DNA of 64,000 nt from an uncultured Oscillospiraceae bacterium (GCA_934654755.1 CAKUGQ010000002.1:1-64000); one strand, 5' to 3'; numbered from the stretch's first letter, positions 44,960 to 53,718 are shown. Numbers and translations are program-made. Notes: generated by a model not told the origin, from the sequence alone.

Positions 44960-45636
44960 AGACTGAACAAAAACAGGAGCGCTTCGGCCAAGCCGACGGC
45001 GATCATGCAGAGAATGCCCCTCAGGCCGGGCTTTTTGATCTGGAAGCGGAGCAGGAAGCACAGCCCCGTGACAAGAAGCGTCAGAAAATAACAGGGCGTC
45101 AGATCGACGGGAATCGCGTAATCAAGCAGCAGAACCGTCGGCACGATGAGCGAGGCGGAGGTGACGGGCAGGCCGACGTAATATTTCCGCTTGCCGCTCT
45201 CCGCGGACTGCCGCTCCTCCTCGGTGACGTTGAAATACGCCAGCCGGATCAGCGCCGCAAGGACATACAGCGCCAGAATCGCATGGACGCCGAAAACGAG
45301 CAGCGACTTTCCGAAGCGCGGCCAGCCGGTCATAAAGCTCTGCATCAGCGGCGAAACGCGGATCAGCGCCGCGCCGATGCACGCGGGCAGCACGCCGAAC
45401 GCAACCAGATCGGACAGGGAATCAATCTGGATACCGAATTTCTGCTCCTGCTCGGTACGGTTCTTCTTGCGGCGGGCGACCATGCCGTCAAACGCATCGC
45501 AAAGTCCGCAGGCGAGCAGGCAGAGCATTCCCCAATAGGGGTGCCCGGAGCCGCTTAACGAGGCAAAAATGCCGCAGCAGGCAGACAGCAGGGAAAGATA
45601 CGTCAGGATAACGGTATAGTCGAACACTCCGATCAT
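44944..45636 (-). CDS. pssA: CDP-diacylglycerol-serine O-phosphatidyltransferase
   Basis: The 230-aa membrane enzyme has the CDP-alcohol phosphotransferase motif across DAFDGMVARR and FGIQIDSLSD (D-G-x2-A-R ... G-x3-D-x3-D) and about six further helices. It makes phosphatidylserine, the substrate of the next gene product. ATG 45636 is in a 4-bp overlap with the upstream flippase-like gene. The frame is open 76 codons further but overlaps that gene and lacks homology. Confidence 0.93.
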   Translation of the reverse strand: MIGVFDYTVILTYLSLLSACCGIFASLSGSGHPYWGMLCLLACGLCDAFDGMVARRKKNRTEQEQKFGIQIDSLSDLVAFGVLPACIGAALIRVSPLMQSFMTGWPRFGKSLLVFGVHAILALYVLAALIRLAYFNVTEEERQSAESGKRKYYVGLPVTSASLIVPTVLLLDYAIPVDLTPCYFLTLLVTGLCFLLRFQIKKPGLRGILCMIAVGLAEALLFLFSLWFLR

Positions 45637-46712
45637 TTCTTTTTTCTCCTCATATGCACGAAGTGATCCACGAGAACGAGCGTCCCGCAGAGGATAACAA
45701 TAAAGTAGAAGGACAGCGAGCGCGAAAGCAGCTCCAGATTGACCGCGGCGCTTTCGTCGAGATACAGGCGGAAGCCGTTGAGCATCAGGTAATCGGCTAC
45801 GCCCATCGAGCCGGGGATCGGCAGGCAGTTTGCGCCGACCATCGAATAGATCTGCACGGCCCACAGGCGGATGGCTTGCGAGAGATTTGCGCCCGTTGCC
45901 AGCGCCACAAAGAAAGGCACAAGCGACGATGCCAGCCGCTGCAGCAGGTTATAACCCAGAATGCCGATCATCATGCGCTTATGCGAGCGCAGAATGGCAA
46001 CGCTTTCGCCGTACTCGTTCATGGAGCGGTCGAGCCGTTCCAGTGTCCGCTCCGGCCTGCGCAGCAGATGCAGCTTCGCCGCAAAGCGTACCGCTGCGGT
46101 GCAGATGCGCCGCAGCATTGCCTCGTTTTTCAGAAGCAGCAGGAAAAAGCTCGTCAGGCAGATGAACACAAGGAAGCCGATCACGATCAGGATCCGTGCG
46201 GTCACACCCACGGCAACGAAAATTCCGGGGAATACCAGCAGGACGACCACGCCCAGCACAAGCAGCGACAGGGTATACATCGACAGCGTTGCCAGCAGCG
46301 CGGCGGTCGAAACGGCGGCAGGAATGCCGTCGCGGATCATCAGCGCTGCGCAGAGCGGCTGGCCGCCGCTGGCGGAGGGCGTAATGGCCGAGAAATAAAG
46401 GTCTGCCGCGCTGTAGACCACGCTCCGGTGGTAGCGGCAGGGATAACCAAGCAGACGGCAGGAGGCACTCAGCGCTTTCGCCTCGGCGAGACCGATGCAG
46501 AGCGCGCAGGCCACGGCGGCGGACATATACCATATGTTGGCATTTTCGATGGAGTGCCAAAGCGATTTAAAGCTGAATTCTTTATTTTGTGACAGCACGA
46601 CCCAGATGGTCACGGCCGCCAGAACAAGCGCAACAAGCGTCCAGCCAAGGCGCGAGCGGCGCGTAGCGAGGGCTCCGCCCTCTTTTTTGGGAAATTCCCG
46701 GTTCGCCGCCAA
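45633..46712 (-). CDS. Flippase-like membrane protein (UPF0104 / LPG synthase TM family)
   Basis: A 359-aa protein with about eight membrane helices in the lysylphosphatidylglycerol synthase membrane-domain family: TPSASGGQPLCAALMIRDG is the characteristic loop, and NCLPIPGSMGVADYLML the second. Such domains without the catalytic part are thought to move lipids across the membrane or to modify them. It lies between PAP2 and pssA in the operon, supporting a lipid role. Confidence 0.88.
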   Translation of the reverse strand: MAANREFPKKEGGALATRRSRLGWTLVALVLAAVTIWVVLSQNKEFSFKSLWHSIENANIWYMSAAVACALCIGLAEAKALSASCRLLGYPCRYHRSVVYSAADLYFSAITPSASGGQPLCAALMIRDGIPAAVSTAALLATLSMYTLSLLVLGVVVLLVFPGIFVAVGVTARILIVIGFLVFICLTSFFLLLLKNEAMLRRICTAAVRFAAKLHLLRRPERTLERLDRSMNEYGESVAILRSHKRMMIGILGYNLLQRLASSLVPFFVALATGANLSQAIRLWAVQIYSMVGANCLPIPGSMGVADYLMLNGFRLYLDESAAVNLELLSRSLSFYFIVILCGTLVLVDHFVHMRRKKK

Positions 46713-46732
46713 GGGCGCACCTCCTCAGAAAA

Positions 46733-47398
46733 CTATTTTACCTTGCAAAACCGCCGGTTTGCGGCCGCAAGCAGACGATCCGCGCGCAAGGGCTTCGCCA
46801 GAAGCTGTCCCAGCTCTGCGACGAGAATCCCTGCCAATACGTCCGCGATGACATGCTGCTTGACCAGCAGCGTCGAGGCGAAGATCGCCAGCGAAAGGGG
46901 CAGCATCGCCCACTTGTACCAACGCGGCGGCTTTTTCAGCCGCAGCGCGCCGCGGAATACGAGCCAGCTCTCCAGGCAGTGGATGGAGGGGAACAGGTTC
47001 GTCGGCGAGTCGATCCAATACACAAAGCGCAGCCAGAAATTCCAGAAGCCGCCCTGCGGCACCTCCGGCCGCTGCATAGTCATCGGCACGGTCAGAAACA
47101 ACACCAGACACATCAGTTTGGCGATTATTTCGCCGCCGAGTACGCGGTAACAGGTATCCTCGTCCTCGCGGGCAATGACGGTATAGCCGATCACCCACTG
47201 CGGAAACGCAAGACAGTAGATCAGAACAAAAAAGGGTACGAGCGGGATGGCAAGGTCGAGCGGGGTTGTCAGATCCAGCATCGTCCGTCCGTCAAGCAGG
47301 AATTTTGTTCCGGTGAAGGTAACGGTATTCAGCGCCAGCATGGCCAGCAGCGGAAGAACCGTATAGCGCGGCCAGATGTGTCGCAGCCGTTGTTTCAT
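46733..47398 (-). CDS. PAP2-family membrane phosphatase or phosphotransferase
   Basis: The 221-aa membrane protein has about six helices and the PAP2 motifs in reduced form: QRPEVP, PSIHCLES (Ser-x-His) and KQHVIADVLAG (His and Asp). PSIHC is seen in the sub-family related to inositol-phosphoceramide synthase and lipid phosphotransferases. It is the first gene of the five-gene lipid operon. It may act on phosphatidate, undecaprenyl phosphate or a head-group transfer; the sequence cannot decide. Confidence 0.85.
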   Translation of the reverse strand: MKQRLRHIWPRYTVLPLLAMLALNTVTFTGTKFLLDGRTMLDLTTPLDLAIPLVPFFVLIYCLAFPQWVIGYTVIAREDEDTCYRVLGGEIIAKLMCLVLFLTVPMTMQRPEVPQGGFWNFWLRFVYWIDSPTNLFPSIHCLESWLVFRGALRLKKPPRWYKWAMLPLSLAIFASTLLVKQHVIADVLAGILVAELGQLLAKPLRADRLLAAANRRFCKVK

Positions 47399-47520
47399 AT
47401 CGTTATTCCCGCCTCTGCGTTGAAATCTACACCGGATATCATATCATATTCTTCTGTCGGATGCAAGCATGAAACGGGGACAAATGCACGTTCTGCCGCA
47501 AATTTCCTCCGAAAAACACC

Positions 47521-47633
47521 GCCACGCAAGATTGCCGCGGCCTATAATATTGCCACGGCCGCTGCCGCGGCCTCGCAATGACGGTAGGCACGCAAGATTA
47601 CCACGACTCCTGCGGGGTCTTGCAATGACGGGC
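47521..47633. repeat. Family A cluster between lipid operon and mscL
   Basis: Degenerate halves: ATTGCCGCGGCC, ATTGCCACGGCCGCTGCCGCGGCC ending CTCGCAATGACG, then ATTACCACGACTCCTGCGGGGTC ending TTGCAATGACG. Confidence 0.7.
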
Positions 47634-47655
47634 GTACCGGTTCTGAGAAAGAAGC

Positions 47656-47692
47656 AGCCTCCGTCCCGCACATCGACAGGGCGGAGGCTCCG
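47656..47692 (-). terminator. Terminator of mscL
   Basis: AGCCTCCG and CGGAGGCT pair on the minus strand, directly past the mscL stop, with a GCTTCTTTC tail. Confidence 0.6.
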
Positions 47693-47694
47693 TT

Positions 47695-48144
47695 TTACTT
47701 CTGCTCCTTGAGAAGGTCACGGATTTCCGTGAGCAGTTTTTCTTCCGTCGTAGGCTCGGGCGGCGCCTTGGGGGCTTCCGGCTCCTTTTTCTTGCCTGCG
47801 TCGCGCAGCCTGTTGATGCCCTTCACCATCAGGAACACGACAAACGCCATAATCAGGAAGTTCAGCAGACCGGAAATGAAGTCGCCGAGCATCAGATAAT
47901 TGACGATCTCGTTGCCTGCTTCGTCCACGGGCAGCTCGCCGAACAGATGCGGCAGCGGAATTTTCCACTCCTCAAAGTTCAGCCCGCCGGTGAAGATAGA
48001 GATCACGGGCATGAGCACCTTATCCGTCAGCGCCTTGACGAGCGACTGGAATGCGCCGCCGATGATCACGCCGACTGCAAGGTCAAACATATTGCCCTTG
48101 ATTGCGAACTCCTTGAATTCCTTCATGAGTCCCTTTTTTGCCAT
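47695..48144 (-). CDS. mscL: Large-conductance mechanosensitive channel
   Basis: The 149-aa protein forms the pentameric safety valve that opens on osmotic down-shock. The start MAKKGLMKEFKEFAIKGN, the first helix FDLAVGVIIGGAFQSLVKALT, the second helix FLIMAFVVFLMVKGIN and a charged C-terminal helix are all typical. The ATG follows GGAGGGATTATC. It lies 50 bp downstream of serS, on the same strand. Confidence 0.96.
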   Translation of the reverse strand: MAKKGLMKEFKEFAIKGNMFDLAVGVIIGGAFQSLVKALTDKVLMPVISIFTGGLNFEEWKIPLPHLFGELPVDEAGNEIVNYLMLGDFISGLLNFLIMAFVVFLMVKGINRLRDAGKKKEPEAPKAPPEPTTEEKLLTEIRDLLKEQK

Positions 48145-48197
48145 GATAATCCCTCCGTTGTTATCGTTTTACCGTTTGCCTCCGCGTGGAATCAAGC

Positions 48198-49487
48198 TCA
48201 TTTTGCTTCAATGATCTCCAGTCCGCCGAGATATTTGCGCAGCACCTCGGGCACGACGACGGAGCCGTCGGCACGCTGGTTCTGCTCGACCATTGCCGGG
48301 AAAATCCGTGAGGTTGCAAGGCCGGAGCCGTTGAGCGTGTGGACAAATTCCGTCTTACCCGTCGCTTCGCGGCGGAAGCGGATGTTGCCGCGGCGTGCCT
48401 GGTAGTCGCGGGCATTGGAGACGGAGCTGACCTCTTTATAGCCGTTCATCGAGGGGATCTGGATCTCAATGTCGTAGGTCCGTGCCATGGACGCAGAGCA
48501 GTCGCCTGCCGCCAGCTTGACGGTGCGGAAATGGAAGCCCAAACCCTTGACCAGCGCTTCGGCCTTACCGACCAGCTCCTCGAAGGCCTCGTCGGACTTT
48601 TCGGGCAGGGTGTACTGGAACATCTCCACCTTATTGAACTGGTGGCCGCGGACCATGCCGCGTTCGTCGGCACGGTGGGAGCCTGCCTCACGGCGGAAGC
48701 AGGGCGTATAGGCGAAGAGCTTGTGCGGCAGCTCGGCCTCGGTCAGAATCTCGCCGCGGTGAAGCGAGGCCAGCGCGGTCTCGGCCGTCGGGAGCATAAA
48801 GTGCATCCGGTCGTCGGTCGGGTTTTCAATTTTATACACTTCGTCGGCAAATTTCGGGAACTGGCCGGCAGTTTCGCCGCATTGATACTCCAGCATGTGC
48901 GGAAGGATGACCATTTCATAGCCGTCGGCAAGGTGCGTGTCGATGAAATAGTTGAGCAGCGCCCATTCCAACCGGGCGCCGAGGCCGCGATACATCCAGA
49001 AGCCGGAGCCGGCAAGCTTTGTGCCGCGCTCGTAATCGATCAGTCCCAGCGCGGTGCAAAGATCGACGTGATGCTTCGGCTCAAAATCGAAGTGATGCGG
49101 TTCTCCGTAGTAGCGCAGCGGCTGGTTGTTTTCCTTGCCGCCGGGAACGAGATCGGGGTCGGGCAAATTCGGCAGCGACAGCATCAGTGTGCGGTACTCC
49201 GCCTCCACGTCCGACAGCGCCTTGTCGTTTTCCGCGATCTGTGCCTTCAGCTCCGCCATCCGTGCAAACACCGGCGCGACATCCTCGCCCGCCTTTTTCA
49301 GACGCGGAATGTCCTTTGACACGCGGTTCTGCTCGGCTTTGTCGTTTTCCGTGGACATGATCAGCGCGCGTCGCTTCGCGTCCAGCTCGAGAATCCGGTC
49401 GATCTGCTCGTCGCAATCGACCTCCTTTGCACGCAGTCCGGCCTTGACGGCCTCGGGATTGTCCTTGATTCGTTTAATATCCAGCAT
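48198..49487 (-). CDS. serS: Seryl-tRNA synthetase
   Basis: The 429-aa class II synthetase has an N-terminal coiled-coil arm (about 25-105) that holds the long variable arm of tRNA-Ser, and a catalytic core with motif 2 PCFRREAGS and motif 3 NGSGLATSRIFPAMVEQNQ. No T-box leader is seen in the 38 bp to the upstream small gene. The ATG follows a GGTGAG. Confidence 0.96.
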   Translation of the reverse strand: MLDIKRIKDNPEAVKAGLRAKEVDCDEQIDRILELDAKRRALIMSTENDKAEQNRVSKDIPRLKKAGEDVAPVFARMAELKAQIAENDKALSDVEAEYRTLMLSLPNLPDPDLVPGGKENNQPLRYYGEPHHFDFEPKHHVDLCTALGLIDYERGTKLAGSGFWMYRGLGARLEWALLNYFIDTHLADGYEMVILPHMLEYQCGETAGQFPKFADEVYKIENPTDDRMHFMLPTAETALASLHRGEILTEAELPHKLFAYTPCFRREAGSHRADERGMVRGHQFNKVEMFQYTLPEKSDEAFEELVGKAEALVKGLGFHFRTVKLAAGDCSASMARTYDIEIQIPSMNGYKEVSSVSNARDYQARRGNIRFRREATGKTEFVHTLNGSGLATSRIFPAMVEQNQRADGSVVVPEVLRKYLGGLEIIEAK

Positions 49488-49525
49488 GGTCTCACCTCAT
49501 AGATGCATTAAAAATTGAAAATCGT

Positions 49526-49660
49526 TCAGATTCGCCCGCTCCGGGCAAGCAGGGCGATCGCCGCCGTCAGCGCGGCCACGAACAGTCCTGCCAGATATCG
49601 CATGGTCGCGCGGCGCTGTTTTGCGTTCAGCGCCGCCGGCTGCTGTGTCTCAGTTTTCAT
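49526..49660 (-). CDS. 44-aa single-pass membrane mini-protein after parB
   Basis: ATG 49660 follows CCGGAGGAGGAGC and overlaps the parB stop by 11 bp. The 44-codon frame ends at 49526-49528. It has a polar, basic start (LNAKQRRATMRY) and one hydrophobic helix (LAGLFVAALTAAIALLA). Its ribosome site is within the end of parB, so it is translationally coupled to it. I do not recognise the family. A small membrane protein at this place might anchor or modulate partition proteins, but this is speculation. Confidence 0.6.
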   Translation of the reverse strand: MKTETQQPAALNAKQRRATMRYLAGLFVAALTAAIALLARSGRI

Positions 49661-50531
49661 GCTCCTCCTCCGGGGTCATGGCGCAGAGCGCGTCGTAAAG
49701 CCGCTGAAGATCCTCCGCCCCGTAGAATTCCAGGATGAATTGTCCTTTTTTCTTTCCGTCCGTGATCCTGACCTTTCGCCCGAGCCGGCGGGTCAGCGTT
49801 TTTTCACACTCTGCAAGATAATTCACGACGGGCGTCTGCTTTGCCCCGGCCTTCTGCTCGCCTGCCGCCATGCGCTTGCACATCGCTTCCGCCTGCCGGA
49901 CCGACAGGCGAAGCGCAATGATCCGCTGTGCCGCATCTCTCTGGAGCTTTTCACCCGGCAGCGACAGCACCGCGCGGGCATGTCCGGGGGAAAGCGTCCC
50001 CTCGCAGACCGCTGCGCGTACTTCCTCCGGCAGTGCCAGCAAACGCAGTGCATTGGCGACCGCCGGGCGCGATTTTCCGACACGCGCGGCGACTCGTTCC
50101 TGCGTCAGCCCGTAGTCGTCAATGAGCTTCTGATAGCCCTCGGCTTCCTCCATCGGGTTCAGATCCTGACGCTGGAGATTCTCGACCAGTGCCAGCTCCA
50201 TGACCTCGCGGTCGTCCACATCCAGAACAACGACCGGAACCTCCTGCAGCCCCGCCAGACGCGCAGCGCGCCAGCGGCGCTCGCCTGCGATGATCTGATA
50301 ATATCCGTTCCCCGTCTCACGGACGGCAAGCGGCTGAAGAATGCCGTGCTCCCGGATGGAGTCAGCCAACGCGGCCAGCTCTTCTTCGTCAAACGTACTT
50401 CGCGGCTGGTCGGGATTCGGCTCGACCCTTTGCAGCGGGAGTCTTGTAACGGGCTGCCTGGTCTCCGGTTCATTCATCTCGCCGATCAGCGCGCCCAGTC
50501 CGCGGCCCAATCCGCGTTCCTTTGCACTCAT
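49650..50531 (-). CDS. parB: Chromosome partitioning protein ParB (Spo0J)
   Basis: The 293-aa CTP-dependent clamp loads at parS sites. It has the ParB N-domain with GERRWRAARLAG, a central helix-turn-helix (LTQERVAARVGKSRPAVANALRLL) and a C-terminal dimer domain that includes GRKVRITDGKKKGQFILEFYG. It starts 3 bp after the parA stop. Two parS sites lie at 51311 and 52332. Confidence 0.96.
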   Translation of the reverse strand: MSAKERGLGRGLGALIGEMNEPETRQPVTRLPLQRVEPNPDQPRSTFDEEELAALADSIREHGILQPLAVRETGNGYYQIIAGERRWRAARLAGLQEVPVVVLDVDDREVMELALVENLQRQDLNPMEEAEGYQKLIDDYGLTQERVAARVGKSRPAVANALRLLALPEEVRAAVCEGTLSPGHARAVLSLPGEKLQRDAAQRIIALRLSVRQAEAMCKRMAAGEQKAGAKQTPVVNYLAECEKTLTRRLGRKVRITDGKKKGQFILEFYGAEDLQRLYDALCAMTPEEEHEN

Positions 50532-50534
50532 AGC

Positions 50535-51290
50535 TTACCCCTTTCGCATGATTTCCCCGGCGACCGCCAGATAAGCCTGTGCGCCGCGCGAAGCGCGATC
50601 GTAGACCGTAACCGGCACGCCGTGACTCGGCGCCTCGGCAAGGCGGACGTTCCGCGGAATGGCGTTTGCAAACACCTTTCCCGGGAAATGTCGCCGTACC
50701 TCCTGCGCCACCTGGTTGGAAAAATTCGTCCGCCCGTCATACATCGTCAGCAGTACGCCGAAGATGTCAAGCGTCGGATTCAGTCGTTTTTTGATTGCGC
50801 GCAGCGTCGCCATCAGATCGCTCAGCCCCTCCAGAGCGTAGTATTCGCACTGCACGGGGATGAGAATGCTGTCTGCGGCGCACAGCGCGTTGAGCGTCAG
50901 CAGCTCCAGTGACGGCGGGCAGTCGATGAAAATGTATTCATAGCTTCCGCGCAGCGTGTCCAGCGCGGATTTCAGCTTGTATTCGCGCCGTTCCTCACCG
51001 ATCAGCTCGACCGTTGCGCCGGCCAGATCGGCGCCGGAGGCAATCAGATCCCCGTATTTTGTGCGAATTACGCATTTCTCCGGGTCAGCCTCGTTGAGCA
51101 GCATATCGTATGTATTGTGCGTCACATTTCGTTTGTCCACGCCCATGCCGGAGGTCGCATTTGCCTGCGGATCAAAATCACATAGCAGGACGCGCGCACC
51201 CGCGGCGTGCAGTGCCGCCGTCAGGCAGACCGCCGAGGTCGTCTTGCCGACGCCGCCTTTTTGGTTGACCACTGCGATGATCTTTCCCAT
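50535..51290 (-). CDS. parA: Chromosome partitioning ATPase ParA (Soj)
   Basis: The 251-aa Walker-type ATPase shows the deviant Walker A KGGVGKTTS near the N-terminus (VVNQKGGVGKTTSAVCL) and DCPPSLELLTLNAL. Soj also regulates DnaA in Bacillus. A promoter is at 51342-51370 and a parS site lies between it and the start, so ParB could repress the operon. The ATG follows AAAGGAGGCGCAAC. Confidence 0.96.
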   Translation of the reverse strand: MGKIIAVVNQKGGVGKTTSAVCLTAALHAAGARVLLCDFDPQANATSGMGVDKRNVTHNTYDMLLNEADPEKCVIRTKYGDLIASGADLAGATVELIGEERREYKLKSALDTLRGSYEYIFIDCPPSLELLTLNALCAADSILIPVQCEYYALEGLSDLMATLRAIKKRLNPTLDIFGVLLTMYDGRTNFSNQVAQEVRRHFPGKVFANAIPRNVRLAEAPSHGVPVTVYDRASRGAQAYLAVAGEIMRKG

Positions 51291-51310
51291 GTTGCGCCTC
51301 CTTTTCGGAA

Positions 51311-51326
51311 TGTTTCACGTGAAACA
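51311..51326. promoter_or_regulatory. parS site 1
   Basis: TGTTTCACGTGAAACA, a perfect match to the bacterial parS consensus, in the 5' leader of parA. Confidence 0.97.
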
Positions 51327-51341
51327 TTCGCTCCACGTCTA

Positions 51342-51370
51342 AGTATAGCAGATGCCGCACGGTTTGTAAA
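51342..51370 (-). promoter_or_regulatory. Promoter of parAB
   Basis: On the minus strand TTTACA (51365-51370), 17-bp spacer and TATACT (51342-51347). parS site 1 begins about 16 bp downstream of the -10. Confidence 0.75.
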
Positions 51371-51386
51371 CCGTTTTTGCGTGTTT

Positions 51387-52268
51387 TCAAAGCCCTTCCA
51401 GATCAAATTTCGGCAGCAGCTCGTCCGTTGCGGCGCAAAGATCCTGCGTGAAGCCGTTCGTCACGCCGCAAAGCTCCGCCCATGACACGACGGCGGCATA
51501 TTCGTCTGCCGTAACGCGCCGGTCGAGCGGCGGCCGCATTCCCGGCATGGGAAGGTATTGCGCCATAAGAGAAAAGATAACGTCGCGCCTTGGAAACAGC
51601 TCCGCGAAACGCTCAACAACCTTCAGAGAGTTTTCGACATAGCCGGGCAGCACAAGGTGGCGCACGATCATGCCGCGCTGCATGATCCCCTCTTCGTCCA
51701 CGACGGCCGCGCCGACCTGCCGGTACATTTCCCTCAGCGCCTCCTCGCAGATGACCGGATAGCCTGGCGCATCGGACAGACGTTTTGCCAGCGCCCCGTC
51801 CGCATATTTATAGTCGGGCAGATAAATATCGATCAGCCCGTCGAGCTCGCGAAGCGTTTCGACGCTTTCATACCCGCCGGAGTTGTAGACAACCGGGACA
51901 GGCAGCTTTGGCGTCAGCGCGGGCAGAATCGACGGCAAAAACTGCGTCGGTGTGTTCAGCTCGATACACTGTGCGCCTTCATCGATAAGCGCGTCGAAGA
52001 TTTCCCGCAGGCGAGGGGCGGACAGTTCTTTTCCGAAGCTCTTCAGGGAGATGTCCGCGTTCTGGCAGTAACGGCAGTGCAGCGTGCAGCCGGAAAAAAA
52101 CACGATTCCGGCGCCGTATGCACCGGAGATTGGCGGTTCCTCTCCGTAATGAAGCATCGCCTTTGCTGCGCGCAGGGATGCGCTCTGGCCGCAGTAGCCC
52201 GTCTCCCCGTGTGTGCGGTCAACGCCGCAGCGGCGCGGGCAGAGGGCGCAGGCAGAATAGTTCAGCAT
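51387..52268 (-). CDS. Radical SAM protein, PflA-like (COG1313 type)
   Basis: The 293-aa protein has a Cys-rich N-terminus (CALCPRRCGVDR ... GYCGQ) and a radical SAM site CTLHCRYC (in FFSGCTLHCRYCQNADIS). The fold and neighbouring motifs (NSGGYESVETL; YLPDYKYAD) match uncharacterised proteins often labelled pyruvate formate-lyase activating enzyme-like. No pfl gene is nearby, so the substrate is open. It is transcribed towards parA and lies between the two parS sites. Confidence 0.85.
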   Translation of the reverse strand: MLNYSACALCPRRCGVDRTHGETGYCGQSASLRAAKAMLHYGEEPPISGAYGAGIVFFSGCTLHCRYCQNADISLKSFGKELSAPRLREIFDALIDEGAQCIELNTPTQFLPSILPALTPKLPVPVVYNSGGYESVETLRELDGLIDIYLPDYKYADGALAKRLSDAPGYPVICEEALREMYRQVGAAVVDEEGIMQRGMIVRHLVLPGYVENSLKVVERFAELFPRRDVIFSLMAQYLPMPGMRPPLDRRVTADEYAAVVSWAELCGVTNGFTQDLCAATDELLPKFDLEGL

Positions 52269-52280
52269 GGGAATCAGACC

Positions 52281-52309
52281 TTTACAAATATGTCATTCCA
52301 TATTATAAT
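52281..52309 (+). promoter_or_regulatory. Promoter of rlmD
   Basis: TTTACA (52281-52286), 17-bp spacer, TATAAT (52304-52309). parS site 2 lies between it and the ribosome site. Confidence 0.8.
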
Positions 52310-52331
52310 GAGTGTGCCGATAACGGCGGAA

Positions 52332-52347
52332 TGTTTCACGTGAAACA
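52332..52347. promoter_or_regulatory. parS site 2
   Basis: A second perfect TGTTTCACGTGAAACA, in the 5' leader of rlmD, about 1.0 kb from site 1. Confidence 0.97.
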
Positions 52348-52359
52348 AAGGAGAAAACG

Positions 52360-53718
52360 ATGCTTCAGAAGAATCAAATTGTCCGCGCCGAGGTGACGGG
52401 CTTCACGAGCGACGGGCTGGGCGTGTGCCGCGCCGAGGGCTGTGCGGTGTTTGTGCCGAACGCTGCACCCGGAGAGGTCTATGACCTGCGCATCGTCCAT
52501 ATCGGGAAAACGGCCGCACACGGGCGGATCGAGCATATTATAACAAAATCACCGCATCGCGTCAACCGCCTCTGCGCGGACGCGAAGCGCTGCGGCGGCT
52601 GTAATTTCTGGCATATCGACTATGAGGCGGAGTGCGAGATTAAGCGGCAGCGCGTGCTTGATGCGCTCAATCGCATCGGAGGACAGCGCCTGGAAGCGCT
52701 GATACTGCACCCTGCGCCGCGTTGTGAATGCTATCGAAATAAGGCGCAATACCCCGTCGCCTCCGGGAAAGGCGGCGTCTATGCGGGATTCTTTGAAAAG
52801 GGCACGCACAATGTTGTACCGATTGAGCGCTGCCGCATCCAGCCGGAATGCGCCGACAAGGCGCGTCGTGCTGTGGCTGCGTGGGCAAATCGCTTCCGTA
52901 TCCCGGCCTATGACGAAACGGCGCACGCGGGACTGCTGCGCCATATCTATGTGCGCCTCGCCGAAAAGACCGGGCAGGTACTGGTCTGTCTTGTCGCAAA
53001 CGGAGAGTGCCTGCCGCACGAGACCGAGCTGGTCGAGACGCTTCGTACTGCCGTGCCCGGTCTGTGCTCCGTTCAGCTCAACACGAACACGCGGCGCGGG
53101 AACTCCGTTCTTGGAGAGAAGCAGCGCGTCCTCTGGGGCGAGGAAACGATCGAGGATGAGCTCTGCGGCCTGCGCTTTCGCATATCGCCCCGGAGTTTTT
53201 ATCAGGTTAACCGCGAGCAGGCGGAACGGCTCTATGAAAAGGTGCTGGAATTTGCCGGTATGAGCGGGCGCGAGACGGCGCTGGACCTTTACTGCGGCAC
53301 GGGCACCATCACGCTTTGTCTCGCAAAGCGCGCCGAAACGGCAATCGGCGTGGAGCTGGTTGAAGCCGCGATTGCCGACGCCGGAGAAAATGCCCGCAGA
53401 AACGGCGTAAAAAACGCACGCTTCTTCTGTGCGGACGCCGGTCAGGCGGCAAAGACGCTCTCGGCCGAAGGCATTCGTCCGGAGGTGATCGTCGTTGATC
53501 CGCCGCGTAAGGGCGTGAGCGCGGATGTAATCGAGGCCATTGATGCCATGGCCCCTGCACGCGTTGTCTACGTTTCCTGCGATCCTGCAACGCTGGCCCG
53601 CGACGTAAAGCTGCTGACACAGCGCGGTTATCGTCTCCAAACCGCCGAGGCGTTCGATATGTTCCCCCGATGCGCCCATGTCGAGACGGTAACATTGCTG
53701 TCAAAGGCAGAACGCTAA
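52360..53718 (+). CDS. rlmD: 23S rRNA (uracil1939-C5)-methyltransferase RlmD (RumA-like)
   Basis: The 452-aa protein has an N-terminal TRAM domain, a 4Fe-4S motif (CADAKRCGGC), and a SAM methyltransferase domain with LDLYCGTGTITL, DPPRKGV and the catalytic Cys in YVSCDPATLARD. It methylates 23S or tRNA uracils; the exact target in Firmicutes varies between paralogues. Its C-terminal coding sequence CAHVETVTLLS is a known integration target for mobile elements, and an imperfect copy lies 1.96 kb downstream. The ATG follows AAAGGAG. Confidence 0.92.
   Translation: MLQKNQIVRAEVTGFTSDGLGVCRAEGCAVFVPNAAPGEVYDLRIVHIGKTAAHGRIEHIITKSPHRVNRLCADAKRCGGCNFWHIDYEAECEIKRQRVLDALNRIGGQRLEALILHPAPRCECYRNKAQYPVASGKGGVYAGFFEKGTHNVVPIERCRIQPECADKARRAVAAWANRFRIPAYDETAHAGLLRHIYVRLAEKTGQVLVCLVANGECLPHETELVETLRTAVPGLCSVQLNTNTRRGNSVLGEKQRVLWGEETIEDELCGLRFRISPRSFYQVNREQAERLYEKVLEFAGMSGRETALDLYCGTGTITLCLAKRAETAIGVELVEAAIADAGENARRNGVKNARFFCADAGQAAKTLSAEGIRPEVIVVDPPRKGVSADVIEAIDAMAPARVVYVSCDPATLARDVKLLTQRGYRLQTAEAFDMFPRCAHVETVTLLSKAER
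53677..53702. repeat. att-like direct repeat, left copy (rlmD 3' end)
   Basis: The 26 bp within the rlmD C-terminal coding region recur at 55638-55663 with two mismatches. The core GAGACGGTAACATTGCT is identical in both. Confidence 0.8.

Noticed and set aside
49488..49525. T-box leader for serS
   Set aside because: The spacer is only 38 bp and holds no T-box or antiterminator structure.
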